From: Bacteroidia bacterium
GTDB taxonomy: Bacteria > Bacteroidota > Bacteroidia > Flavobacteriales > Flavobacteriaceae
Length of the DNA: 64,000 nt
NCBI GenBank assembly: GCA_030432635.1
Contig: JAUIMB010000003.1
Coordinates: 248,001 to 312,000, forward strand
Direction: 5' to 3'
Shown in pieces: positions 19,614 through 27,718 of this stretch (its first letter is position 1; every line of letters begins with the position of its first letter). Both the position numbers and the translations under genes were made by a program. The notes beneath the pieces were generated by a model. That model made no database searches. It was not told where the DNA came from and saw nothing but the letters and a program-made list of their open reading frames with translations.

Positions 19614-20609
19614 TTAAGAATCGTAGGCCCATTTAAAATAAATGGAACCCCAGGTAAATCCGCCTCCAAATGCAGCGAATATGATATTATCACCTTTTTT
19701 TAGTTGTGATTCATAATCGTGCAATAGTAAAGGCAAAGTGGCAGATGTTGTGTTTCCATATTTATGGATGTTCATCATCACCTTTTCCGGTTCTAATTCT
19801 ACACGATTTGCAGTGGCTTCGATAATTCTTTTATTTGCTTGATGGGCAGCCAACCAAGAAATATCATCTTTTGTTAAATTATTTCGTTTTAAAATACGTT
19901 CAGTGACATCAGCCATGTTGAACACCGCATTTTTAAAGACGGTTCGACCTTCTTGAAACACGTAATGTTTACCTTCTGCTACAGCTTCTGGAGTGGAAGG
20001 ATAGGAAGAGCCGCCATAAGTTGCTTGTAGAAATTCGCGTCCTTCACCATTACTTCTTAACAACTCATCTTGCGTACCGAGCCCTTCGTGGTTGGGCTCG
20101 AACAATACAGCACCAGCACCATCTCCAAAAATAATACAGGTTGCTCTATCCTTATAATTGATCATCGAAGAGTTCTTATCGGCTCCAATTAGAAGTACTT
20201 TTTTGTATTTGCCAGATTCGATATAGCTAGACGCTACAGAAATACCATAGAGAAAACTTGAACATGCTGCTTCAAGGTCGAATGAAAACGCCTCGGTTGC
20301 ACCAATATTGGTGGCAGTAAATGCAGCTGTTGAAGCCGCTTTCATATCTGGTGTTGCCGTGGCAACAATAACCAATTCAATCTCTTTTGGATCGATTCCT
20401 TTTTTATCGATAAGGTCTTGTGCAGCTTTTATGGCAAGATAAGATGTTCCTTTTCCATCCTCTTTGAGGATTCTCCGTTCTTTTATACCTGTACGAGTCG
20501 TGATCCATTCGTCATTGGTATCGACCATGGTTTCCAAAATTTGGTTGGTCAATCTGTATTCCGGTACATAGGCGCCTACTCCTGTAATTGCGGCTGTGAT
20601 TTTACTCAT
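19614..20609 (-). CDS. fabH: beta-ketoacyl-ACP synthase III
   Basis: 331 residues. It condenses an acyl-CoA starter with malonyl-ACP to begin fatty-acid synthesis. The catalytic triad is visible: Cys116 in 'LEAACSSFLYG', His in 'LAAHQANKRI' and Asn in 'KYGNTTSATLPLLL'. The C-terminal glycine-rich 'FAAFGGGFTWGSIYFKW' is typical. Flavobacteria generally make branched fatty acids, so branched starters are plausible (family inference). A terminator lies in the 178-base gap behind rpmF, so fabH-accB-accC may have their own promoter in addition to read-through. Confidence 0.97.
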   Translation of the reverse strand: MSKITAAITGVGAYVPEYRLTNQILETMVDTNDEWITTRTGIKERRILKEDGKGTSYLAIKAAQDLIDKKGIDPKEIELVIVATATPDMKAASTAAFTATNIGATEAFSFDLEAACSSFLYGISVASSYIESGKYKKVLLIGADKNSSMINYKDRATCIIFGDGAGAVLFEPNHEGLGTQDELLRSNGEGREFLQATYGGSSYPSTPEAVAEGKHYVFQEGRTVFKNAVFNMADVTERILKRNNLTKDDISWLAAHQANKRIIEATANRVELEPEKVMMNIHKYGNTTSATLPLLLHDYESQLKKGDNIIFAAFGGGFTWGSIYFKWAYDS

Positions 20610-20740
20610 ATTAAACTTTTAAAAACAGTCTAAAAAGACGAAAATCGTCAAAAAGCGGTAAAATTTTAATGAATTTACTAAATTTTGAACGAATAAGGTG
20701 CAAATTAAGTCGTTTTTAAGACTTTGAGAAATGAAACATA

Positions 20741-20769
20741 AAAAAAACGCTCATTAGAGAGCGTTTTAT
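20741..20769 (-). terminator. terminator or attenuator between rpmF and fabH
   Basis: Nine-pair stem AAAACGCTC/GAGCGTTTT with a 6-base loop and a minus-strand T-run, 19 bases past the rpmF stop. It could limit read-through from the ribosomal protein gene into fabH. Confidence 0.85.
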
Positions 20770-20787
20770 TGTATGCGCGCATAATAA

Positions 20788-20991
20788 TTATGCTACGTTT
20801 TCTTCTGCTTCAGAGTTGTCGATTAATACTTGACCTCTGTAATATAGTTTACCTTCGTGCCAATGTGCTCTGTGGTAAAGATGTGCTTCTCCTGTAGTTG
20901 GACACGTTGCAATCGTTGGAGCGGTTGCTTTGTAATGTGTTCTTCTTTTATCTCTTCTTGTTTTGGATATCTTCCTTTTAGGATGTGCCAT
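20788..20991 (-). CDS. rpmF: 50S ribosomal protein L32
   Basis: 67 residues. It starts '[20 protein letters not shown]', the standard basic L32 N-terminus, and continues '[16 protein letters not shown]'. Only one cysteine is present, so this is the zinc-free form. It sits between yceD/DUF177 and fabH, the classic order linking a ribosomal protein with lipid synthesis. Eight bases separate it from the yceD stop. Confidence 0.96.
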   Translation of the reverse strand: MAHPKRKISKTRRDKRRTHYKATAPTIATCPTTGEAHLYHRAHWHEGKLYYRGQVLIDNSEAEENVA

Positions 20992-20999
20992 TTTATATG

Positions 21000-21548
21000 T
21001 TATTTATCCGTTAATAGTTTTTTTAAAGTATTCCAACGAGGATCAATATCCTCTGATGTGTTTTCTTTTTGTTCCTTTGGTTTTAATTCTTCTAACTTTT
21101 TAAGTATGTCCGAATTCAATGTGCCATCTTCAACTCCAGGATGAATGCGTTTCGCTGGCATTGACAAAATGATGAGTTCATAAACATATTGCGCAACATT
21201 GATTTCGTATTCTCCGTGTGGTATTATAAGGATGTCTTCAAACTCATCGTTGAATTCGTCACCAAACTTTACGACTAACTTAAAGTTTCCTTCAACACTT
21301 TGGTCATAAGGTTCGTTAGTAAGGTCACAATTGACATTCACATGGCCAAAGATTTCAAAATGTAATTCTAACAAGGTTGTTTTTTTTTCAAATAACAACT
21401 CCGTTTTGACATTTACATCATTAAAATCGTCATACTCAAAATACTCAAAGAACGTTTTGTCAATTTGGTAATCAAAATGGTGCTTTCCTACTTTGAGACC
21501 GATAAACGGTATCGTATATTCCTTTAAGGGCTTCATCATCGCATTCAT
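21000..21548 (-). CDS. YceD/DUF177 family protein
   Basis: 182 residues. The DUF177 signature region '[28 protein letters not shown]' and '[25 protein letters not shown]' are clear. The acidic and lysine-rich C-terminus is typical. Members sit directly upstream of rpmF in most bacteria, as here, and have been connected with 23S rRNA accumulation in some organisms. It is the first gene of the rpmF/fatty-acid cluster and has a candidate promoter immediately upstream. Confidence 0.92.
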   Translation of the reverse strand: MNAMMKPLKEYTIPFIGLKVGKHHFDYQIDKTFFEYFEYDDFNDVNVKTELLFEKKTTLLELHFEIFGHVNVNCDLTNEPYDQSVEGNFKLVVKFGDEFNDEFEDILIIPHGEYEINVAQYVYELIILSMPAKRIHPGVEDGTLNSDILKKLEELKPKEQKENTSEDIDPRWNTLKKLLTDK

Positions 21549-21558
21549 TTTGAGCCTG

Positions 21559-21566
21559 CAAATATA
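21559..21566 (-). promoter_or_regulatory. -7 box before the yceD-rpmF-fab/acc cluster
   Basis: Minus-strand TATATTTG ends 11 bases before the yceD ATG, implying a very short leader. A perfect 9-pair palindrome (21578-21599) covers the region where the upstream promoter element would lie. Confidence 0.5.
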
Positions 21567-21577
21567 TAAATTTTATA

Positions 21578-21599
21578 TTAATAACCTCGTGGTTATTAA
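21578..21599. promoter_or_regulatory. perfect palindrome upstream of the fatty-acid/ribosomal cluster (possible operator or weak terminator)
   Basis: Arms TTAATAACC and GGTTATTAA are separated by TCGT, in the 94-base gap between pdxA and yceD. There is no T-run on the minus strand, so an operator overlapping the promoter is as plausible as a pdxA terminator. Confidence 0.5.
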
Positions 21600-21642
21600 C
21601 AATTTTTGTTTATAACACCAGACTTTTAGATTAAACCAGGAA

Positions 21643-22689
21643 TCAACGTTTTTTTGGCGCTTTTTTTAAAGGGTCTTTTGAATATTCTAGATATTCTGTT
21701 CGATTCTTGAAAATTTGAATCGCCTTAAAAACAGCTTCTTTAAATGAACCATAGTCAGCTTGATTTTTCCCTGCGATTTCAAAAGCGGTTCCATGGTCTG
21801 GAGATGTTCTTACTTTATTAAGACCAGCCGTGAAGTTGACACCATGGCCAAATGAAATGGTTTTAAACGGGATAAGGCCTTGATCATGATAAGAGGCGAC
21901 AATGGCATCAAAATTTTTGTAATTCCCAGAACCAAAAAAGCTATCTGCTGAATACGGTCCATATACCATTTTGCCTTTAGTCATTATCTGTTCCAAAGTT
22001 GGGCGAAGCACTAAGTCATCTTCTTCACCAATAACACCATTATCTCCAGCGTGCGGATTAATGCCTAAGACTGCAATTTTGGGCTTGCTTATTCTGAAAT
22101 CTTGAACTAGTGAATTATATACAAGATCTATTTTTTTTATAATTAAGTCTGCTGTTATTTGATTTGGAACGTCCTTAACAGGAACATGATCAGTAAGCAA
22201 ACCTACTTTTAAAGAATCGGTCACCATAAACATGAGGCTAGTACCACCAAGTTTTTCAGCTAAATAATTGGTATGGCCAGGAAACTTAAAACTTTCAGAT
22301 TGTATATTGTGTTTATGAATTGGTGCAGTTACCAGAGCATCTATAGCATCGGCTTTTAATGCGATCGTTGCGGCCTCTAAAGACTTCACCGAATAGGAGC
22401 CAATTTCAATGTCTTCTTCACCAAAATTGATGTGTACGTTTTCTTTCCATACGTTAAGCACGTTGATTTTGCCGTCTAGGATTTGATCGGTATGATTGAT
22501 TCCATGGAAATTTATACTACTCTTAAAATGTTTCTTGAAGAAAGACATGACTTTTACAGAAGCAAAAATCACAGGAGTGCAAAACTCCAGCATACGGTTA
22601 TCTTCAAAGGTCTTTATAATAATCTCAGAGCCTATACCATTAAGGTCGCCTATGGTTATGCCTAAGCGTATTTTTTTTTCTTTTTCCAT
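21643..22689 (-). CDS. pdxA: 4-hydroxythreonine-4-phosphate dehydrogenase
   Basis: About 348 residues. It oxidises 4-phosphohydroxy-L-threonine in the DXP-dependent vitamin B6 pathway. Family motifs are 'RLGITIGDLNGIGSEIIIK' at the N-terminus, 'VTAPIHKHNIQ' (metal-binding His), 'FPGHTNYLAEKLG', 'VLGINPHAGDNG', 'VASYHDQGLIPFKT' and 'RTSPDHGTAFEIAG'. The ORF-track start at 22692 is a TTG; the ATG one codon later is preferred. It is divergent from ribE, and the two promoters are intermingled in the 59-base gap. Confidence 0.96.
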   Translation of the reverse strand: MEKEKKIRLGITIGDLNGIGSEIIIKTFEDNRMLEFCTPVIFASVKVMSFFKKHFKSSINFHGINHTDQILDGKINVLNVWKENVHINFGEEDIEIGSYSVKSLEAATIALKADAIDALVTAPIHKHNIQSESFKFPGHTNYLAEKLGGTSLMFMVTDSLKVGLLTDHVPVKDVPNQITADLIIKKIDLVYNSLVQDFRISKPKIAVLGINPHAGDNGVIGEEDDLVLRPTLEQIMTKGKMVYGPYSADSFFGSGNYKNFDAIVASYHDQGLIPFKTISFGHGVNFTAGLNKVRTSPDHGTAFEIAGKNQADYGSFKEAVFKAIQIFKNRTEYLEYSKDPLKKAPKKR

Positions 22690-22697
22690 CAAGAAGT

Positions 22698-22705
22698 TAT
22701 CTTTG
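22698..22705 (+). promoter_or_regulatory. -7 box for riboflavin synthase
   Basis: TATCTTTG fits TAnnTTTG and lies 43 bases before the ribE ATG. No FMN riboswitch-like structure is visible in the short leader. Confidence 0.5.
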
Positions 22706-22723
22706 TACGTAAATTTATTATTG

Positions 22724-22731
22724 CAAATTTA
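22724..22731 (-). promoter_or_regulatory. -7 box for pdxA
   Basis: Minus-strand TAAATTTG fits TAnnTTTG, about 34 bases before the pdxA ATG. It overlaps the ribE promoter region on the other strand, so the two may compete. Confidence 0.5.
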
Positions 22732-22748
22732 ACTATTTAATCGACACT

Positions 22749-23339
22749 ATGTTTACAGGAATAATCGAAGATTTGGGTCTGGTCAAAGCTCTTGAACAAG
22801 ATCAAGACAACCTCCATATATCCATTAAAAGTGGCATTACTCAAGAATTGAAAATTGACCAAAGTGTATCCCACAACGGTATTTGTCTTACTGTCGTATC
22901 CATAACCGATGACGAATATACGGTAACTGCAATCAAGGAAACCATCGATAAGACCAATATTGGAACCCTAAGGGTAGAAGATGTTGTTAATTTAGAGCGT
23001 GCCATGAAATTAGGAGATCGACTGGATGGACATATTGTACAGGGACATGTAGACCAAACAGGTATTTGTGAACAAATCACCAATCAAAATGGAAGTTGGT
23101 TGTTTCAGTTCAGTTATGACGACACTCTTGGAAATGTAACCATAGAGAAGGGTTCGATTACCGTGAATGGAGTGAGCTTAACAGTCGTAGATTCGGGTAA
23201 AAACAGTTTTAGTGTAGCGATTATTCCGTATACTTTCGAGCACACTAACTTCAAAAACCTCAATAAAGGCTCAAAAGTTAATTTGGAATTTGATGTTTTA
23301 GGTAAATATATTCAAAAGCTCTATGAAGCGAGGCAATAA
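22749..23339 (+). CDS. ribE: riboflavin synthase, alpha subunit type
   Basis: 196 residues. It dismutates two 6,7-dimethyl-8-ribityllumazines into riboflavin. The two internal lumazine-binding repeats are visible: 'MFTGIIEDLGLV' with 'SHNGICLTVVSI' and 'LGDRLDGHIVQGHVDQTG', then 'ITVNGVSLTVVD' and 'IPYTFEHTNF'. Length fits the family. It abuts the convergent PID-CTERM-like gene with no spacer between stop codons. No other rib gene is in the window. Confidence 0.95.
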   Translation: MFTGIIEDLGLVKALEQDQDNLHISIKSGITQELKIDQSVSHNGICLTVVSITDDEYTVTAIKETIDKTNIGTLRVEDVVNLERAMKLGDRLDGHIVQGHVDQTGICEQITNQNGSWLFQFSYDDTLGNVTIEKGSITVNGVSLTVVDSGKNSFSVAIIPYTFEHTNFKNLNKGSKVNLEFDVLGKYIQKLYEARQ

Positions 23340-23540
23340 TTAGTCTTTAGAGTTTTTCAGAGTCTTTCTAATACCGAGAAAGGCACCAATAACAAGAGCA
23401 ATAGTGGTAAATCCGTCAATAGGTAAACCTGGAGGCGGAGGCGGCATAGGCGGAGGTGGCTGGCCACCTTGAGCTACACAAACAGAACTTATTAAAACAA
23501 ATAAGACCGAGGCTAAGATTTTTTTGTTTTGTACTCTCAT
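23340..23540 (-). CDS. small proline-rich exported protein with PID-CTERM-like tail
   Basis: 66 residues if translation begins at the ATG at 23540; the ORF track starts 12 codons earlier. The signal peptide ends at 'SSVCVAQG'. A short proline run ('QPPPPMPPPPPGLPID') follows, then a single hydrophobic helix ('FTTIALVIGAFLGI') and a basic tail ('RKTLKNSKD'). This tripartite Pro-Ile-Asp, membrane helix and positive tail arrangement matches the sorting-signal-like group I know as PID-CTERM in Bacteroidetes. Nothing but the signal remains after processing, so its role is unclear. Confidence 0.7.
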   Translation of the reverse strand: MRVQNKKILASVLFVLISSVCVAQGGQPPPPMPPPPPGLPIDGFTTIALVIGAFLGIRKTLKNSKD

Positions 23541-23602
23541 TGTGGCGTAAATGTATAAAAAAATAGGTCTCAACAAAATTTAATAGCAAAAATACATCCA
23601 TA

Positions 23603-23630
23603 AAACGCAAAATATTCCGACGAAACGCAA
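23603..23630. repeat. direct repeat AAACGCAA spaced 20 bp
   Basis: Two exact copies of AAACGCAA (23603-23610 and 23623-23630) lie on one helix face, 63-90 bases upstream of the PID-CTERM-like gene and near a LytTR regulator gene. LytTR proteins bind paired direct repeats about two turns apart, so this is a candidate site. The rest of the 253-base gap holds nothing recognisable. Confidence 0.35.
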
Positions 23631-23793
23631 TGTTTTCTAAATTTTACGTTAAATTTTAATGAATTTCAAATATATGCTTTTTTATTATAACCAAAAGAAA
23701 TTCGACATATTTTTCGTTTTAAATGCGTGTTATTATGGTTTTTATGAAAACACATACGATAATTAATGTATTCGAGTTTTCACTATTTTAAGT

Positions 23794-24543
23794 TTATTTG
23801 TGCATTTGGTCTAGAATATCAATCACTTCAGCTTTTTTTCGCACAGAGACAGGCACGTTTTCTCCATTTTTTAACATCAAGTAACCACCATCGGTTTTTA
23901 TAAAGGCACTGATATATCCTATGTTAATCAAATGACTTTGGTGAACGCGAACAAAACCATGAGGTTTAAGCATGTCCGAAAAATATTTCAGGGTTTTTGT
24001 CACAAATACCTTCTTGCCGTCCTGAAGATGAAACATGGTATTATTGCTGTCTGATTCGCAACGTACAATATCATCAAGCCCAACGATGATGATCTTGTCT
24101 AGGGTGTGTAATGAAATTTTATCTGGTTTTTGTTCAGGAGATGATAAAGTATGCTTTAAAATATCCAGTCGCTCTTGACTAGGCTGAATCTGTTGTTTGG
24201 CCCTTGTAATTGCGTGTGCAAGTTCTTCCTCAGCATATGGTTTTAACACATAATCAATTGCTGCAAACTTGAAGGCTTTTATGGCAAATTCATCGCTAGC
24301 TGTTACAAAAATAATCTTAGACTTTAGTTCTGGGAATATTTCTAGGACATCGAAACCCGTACCATCGCCTAACATGATGTCCAAGAACAAAATGTCTGGT
24401 TGGTTTTTCCTCAGCTCCTTTGCAGCTTCCACAACACTTTTTGCTGTTCCTATAATTTTGATATCCTTATGATTGGTTTCGATATCACGTTTTAAAAGCT
24501 CTAAGGCATCATTGAAATCTTCTACAATAATTGCTGTTAACAT
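23794..24543 (-). CDS. LytTR-family response regulator
   Basis: 249 residues. N-terminal receiver domain with acidic pair Glu8/Asp9, phosphoacceptor Asp55 in 'PDILFLDIMLGDGTG', 'FVTASDEFAIKAF' and the conserved Lys in 'DYVLKPYAEEEL'. The C-terminal LytTR DNA-binding domain (about 145-249) contains 'FVRVHQSHLINIGYISAF'. Its ATG follows the stop codon of the histidine-kinase gene by one base, so the pair is cotranscribed and forms a two-component system. Target genes unknown. Confidence 0.95.
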   Translation of the reverse strand: MLTAIIVEDFNDALELLKRDIETNHKDIKIIGTAKSVVEAAKELRKNQPDILFLDIMLGDGTGFDVLEIFPELKSKIIFVTASDEFAIKAFKFAAIDYVLKPYAEEELAHAITRAKQQIQPSQERLDILKHTLSSPEQKPDKISLHTLDKIIIVGLDDIVRCESDSNNTMFHLQDGKKVFVTKTLKYFSDMLKPHGFVRVHQSHLINIGYISAFIKTDGGYLMLKNGENVPVSVRKKAEVIDILDQMHK

Positions 24544-24544
24544 A

Positions 24545-27500
24545 TTAGTAATCGGTTTCTAACGGAATTTCAAATACAATCATTGTACCTGAAACAATTC
24601 CGTCGTTATCTTTTAATTCTTTAAGTTGTAATGTGTCTTTTCCTGAAACTGATGCTAAGCGTTCTCTTGTAACTTTCAGGGCCATCGACTGATGATCGGT
24701 TTTTGTTTTGTGCTGTTGCGAACTATAAATTCCAATTCCATTATCCATAACAGTAACAGACAACGTTGTTTTATTAGTATCAAACTTTATCTTAAGATCA
24801 CCTCTTCTTGGTCCTTTTAGAATACCATGACGAATTGCATTTTCAACAAAGGGCTGTACTAACATTGGAGGAATCAAGATTTCATCTGTATCTAAATCGG
24901 TGTTCACAATAATTTTATAATCAAAATTTTGTTCAGCCATTAATCGCTCGACTTCTATATAATGCCGTAAGGTTTTGATTTCCTGGCTTAAACTAATACT
25001 GTCTTTTCTGGAATTATTCAACGTTTCTCGTAACAATGTGGCAAAATTATTAACGGTTTGATTCATTTTTTCGGGTTTAGTGGAAGCCATGGCCTTGATA
25101 CCATTCAATACATTAAAAATAAAGTGCGGATTCATTTGAAGTCGGAGTGCCTTCTGTTCTAAAGAGAGCAAATGGTTTTCTAACTCGAGGCGTTCTTTAT
25201 CTCGTTTGTTCTTTTGTTTGATTCGTGTAACGTATTGGTAAACGATTATGGTAACCACCAACATAATCAACCCTATAACCGAAAATAAAAACCACCCTTT
25301 TTTATATACAGGAGGTTCTATATAGAATGAGAAACGTAACGGATCACTTTCTTTCCAACGGTGATTACGTGATTGCACCACAAAATCATGGTCACCAAAG
25401 TTAAGCTCTGAAAAATCCTGGGATGTCTTGGTTGTCCATGGGCTCCAAGAATCGTTGTTCAATTTATATCGATATTCTATTCCATTGGGATGGTCGATAT
25501 CAATGGTTTTGTAAGAAAAACTCACTTGCCTTTGTTCCGAATGCAGCATGAGCGTTTTATCAGTGTTGATCCAAGCAGATAAATTGATAGTATCCACGCT
25601 TTTATATGCAACCTTAACATCTTCCAAGTAGAGTTTGGGCTTTTCGGTCTCTCCATCGCTTTCAGTTGGTTCGTATTCAGTAAGTCCATATAATGCTCCA
25701 AACCATAGATGACCTTTATCGTCTTTATCTACCGCATTTAAACATGTTTCAACACCTAGGAACCCTTCTTTTTTTCCAAAGAAAAAAGCGTCAATAATTT
25801 GATTGTCCTTATCAAGCTCAAATTTATCGACACCGCGTTCAGTACCTACCCATAGATACCCTTGATCGTCGAAGATCAGTTGGTAAATATTATCAGAAGC
25901 CCCTTTTTTTACACCGTTTAAAGGTTTGAAATTTTTATAACCGGATTGGTTGGACCACCAAACACCACTTCCAGCAGTTCCCAAAAAAAGGGTATTATTT
26001 TCAAAAAGGATGGAATTGATTGGCACCTGTTTATCTAAAACAGCTCCAATATGTGTGACTTCATTATTTAAGATATAACCTAAATGACCGTTTTGCGTGG
26101 CATACCATAAACGGTGGTCATCATCCATGACCATGTCCTTAATGTGAAGATCCATGACACCTTCTGATGTTCCGAATGTTTTTAGGATTTTCAGACTGTC
26201 ATTTTCAGGTGTGTACCTAAATTTTACTATTCCATCAGAATAAGTGGCAGCATAAATCACTTGAGTGTCAACATGGACTTTCCGAATCCAATCAAAAGGA
26301 AAACCGCTTTCGGAATTTAAAATCTTGGACGTTTCAATCTCAAGCGGCAATGAGATTTTGGTGTTTTTTAAAGTGTCAATAACTATGGTATCCTTAATCA
26401 TTTTTCCATGGAATAATAGGCCACGACCATCTGAGCCAGCCCAAATATTCCCGTTTTCATCACTTGCAATGGTTTTTATTTTGACTTTGGAAAAGGCCTT
26501 TGGTATATTAACCACGTGAATGCCATAATCATCGAGCTTCATGAGCCCTTTTTCGGAATTGGAAACCCAAACCGCCTTTTGTGAATGATGAACGGCATAG
26601 ATTCGGTTTCCATTTAAACCCGTTTCTGTATTGTAGTGCTTGAAATTATTCTGAAAATATTTGTATAATCCACCTCCTGAAGTCGCAATCCAGATGTTAG
26701 ACTGAAAATCCTGCAACACCTGTCTTACATGGGATACTGAAAGCCCATTGTTGTCATCAACAACAAAAAGTTCCTCATACGTGTTGCCATCAATAACCGA
26801 AACACCGTCGGTATCGGTAGATATCCAAAGTTGATGAGTATTTAAAAGCACAACATCATTGATGCGTAAAGGTTCACGAATAAGGAATTGGTTATTGAAA
26901 TCATGAATGTCAAAAACAATAGTTCCATCATTGAACGTTGATGCAAACACCTTTTGGTTATAAGCGACCAAGGCTTTAAAATTATTTTGTTCTAATTTTT
27001 CGATCGCTGAAGCATTTCCGTTGAGGTCATTTAATTTCCAAAGACCGTCTTGTGTGGCTAACCAATATAGGCCATCAACGTATAGAAGGTCATTTATTAG
27101 TTGATTATCGATAGAGGAATGAAGCTCTATTTTCTCAGCGGAAGTTCCATCGAGGATTTTATAAACACCCTGTTTTGTTAAAAGGTATATGTCGTTTTTA
27201 ATCTCACAAATTTTATTGACCTCTGGTATTTCAATGTTGATGAAACGATGTTTTACCTTAACTGAAAGACCTTCTTTTGTTCCTATATATAAAGTGTCTT
27301 GTTTTGAGATTAGGGCATTGATATAATTTGAAGGGAGTTGATCATTATCATTGAATACCACAAAATCATTTCCGTCAAAACGAGCCAATCCACCTCCTTG
27401 TGTTCCTATCCATAGATAGCCCTTGTCATCTTGAGTCATGGCATAGATTTGCGATTGTGGCAAACCATCCTCAAGGGTGAAGGCTTGTAGTTGTTTGTTT

Positions 27501-27568
27501 TGAGATATAGCAGAAACAGCTATTCCAAAACATAGCGCACAAAAAAGATATGTGATTTTAGTTTTCAA
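24545..27568 (-). CDS. sensor histidine kinase with two-component-regulator propeller, Y_Y_Y domain and LytS-type kinase
   Basis: 1007 residues, TTG start with a signal peptide ('GIAVSAISQ'). About 28-640 is a periplasmic beta-propeller of Reg_prop repeats ('DDKGYLWIGTQGGGLARFDG', 'DENGNIWAGSDGRGLLF', 'DDQGYLWVGTERGVDKFE'). About 670-750 is a Y_Y_Y beta domain ('IEYRYKLNNDSWSPW'). A membrane helix lies near 760-782. The His_kinase domain has the phosphoacceptor His815 in 'LQMNPHFIFNVLN', the N-box 'PPMLVQPFVENAIRHG' and 'DNGIG'. It probably senses an extracellular ligand and signals to the LytTR regulator immediately downstream. Confidence 0.95.
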   Translation of the reverse strand: MKTKITYLFCALCFGIAVSAISQNKQLQAFTLEDGLPQSQIYAMTQDDKGYLWIGTQGGGLARFDGNDFVVFNDNDQLPSNYINALISKQDTLYIGTKEGLSVKVKHRFINIEIPEVNKICEIKNDIYLLTKQGVYKILDGTSAEKIELHSSIDNQLINDLLYVDGLYWLATQDGLWKLNDLNGNASAIEKLEQNNFKALVAYNQKVFASTFNDGTIVFDIHDFNNQFLIREPLRINDVVLLNTHQLWISTDTDGVSVIDGNTYEELFVVDDNNGLSVSHVRQVLQDFQSNIWIATSGGGLYKYFQNNFKHYNTETGLNGNRIYAVHHSQKAVWVSNSEKGLMKLDDYGIHVVNIPKAFSKVKIKTIASDENGNIWAGSDGRGLLFHGKMIKDTIVIDTLKNTKISLPLEIETSKILNSESGFPFDWIRKVHVDTQVIYAATYSDGIVKFRYTPENDSLKILKTFGTSEGVMDLHIKDMVMDDDHRLWYATQNGHLGYILNNEVTHIGAVLDKQVPINSILFENNTLFLGTAGSGVWWSNQSGYKNFKPLNGVKKGASDNIYQLIFDDQGYLWVGTERGVDKFELDKDNQIIDAFFFGKKEGFLGVETCLNAVDKDDKGHLWFGALYGLTEYEPTESDGETEKPKLYLEDVKVAYKSVDTINLSAWINTDKTLMLHSEQRQVSFSYKTIDIDHPNGIEYRYKLNNDSWSPWTTKTSQDFSELNFGDHDFVVQSRNHRWKESDPLRFSFYIEPPVYKKGWFLFSVIGLIMLVVTIIVYQYVTRIKQKNKRDKERLELENHLLSLEQKALRLQMNPHFIFNVLNGIKAMASTKPEKMNQTVNNFATLLRETLNNSRKDSISLSQEIKTLRHYIEVERLMAEQNFDYKIIVNTDLDTDEILIPPMLVQPFVENAIRHGILKGPRRGDLKIKFDTNKTTLSVTVMDNGIGIYSSQQHKTKTDHQSMALKVTRERLASVSGKDTLQLKELKDNDGIVSGTMIVFEIPLETDY

Positions 27569-27651
27569 TAGGGTTGTGTTATCTCATGCAACTTACAATT
27601 TTGAACGGAGTTTTTGAACTTGAAGTATTTATTATTTCAATAAGTATCTAA

Positions 27652-27683
27652 AAGCGCTGACATCATGTCGATGTTCAGCGCTT
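27652..27683 (-). terminator. hairpin after the SH3-protein gene
   Basis: Stem AAGCGCTGACATC paired with GATG-T-TCAGCGCTT (one bulged T) and a 5-base loop, with a short T-run on the minus strand. It separates the SH3 gene from the histidine-kinase gene. Confidence 0.65.
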
Positions 27684-27718
27684 AAAGCATCAACTAACTA
27701 TTAATCCAACCTAATTGT

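Noticed and set aside
21000-22689. Possible missing plsX between rpmF and fabH
   Set aside because: Only 178 bases separate the two genes, and they hold a terminator. There is no trace of a degraded gene, so absence is the ancestral-looking arrangement rather than a deletion scar.
23744-23793. Short plus-strand ATG frame before the response regulator end
   Set aside because: Only about 15 codons with no leader or conserved character; likely chance.
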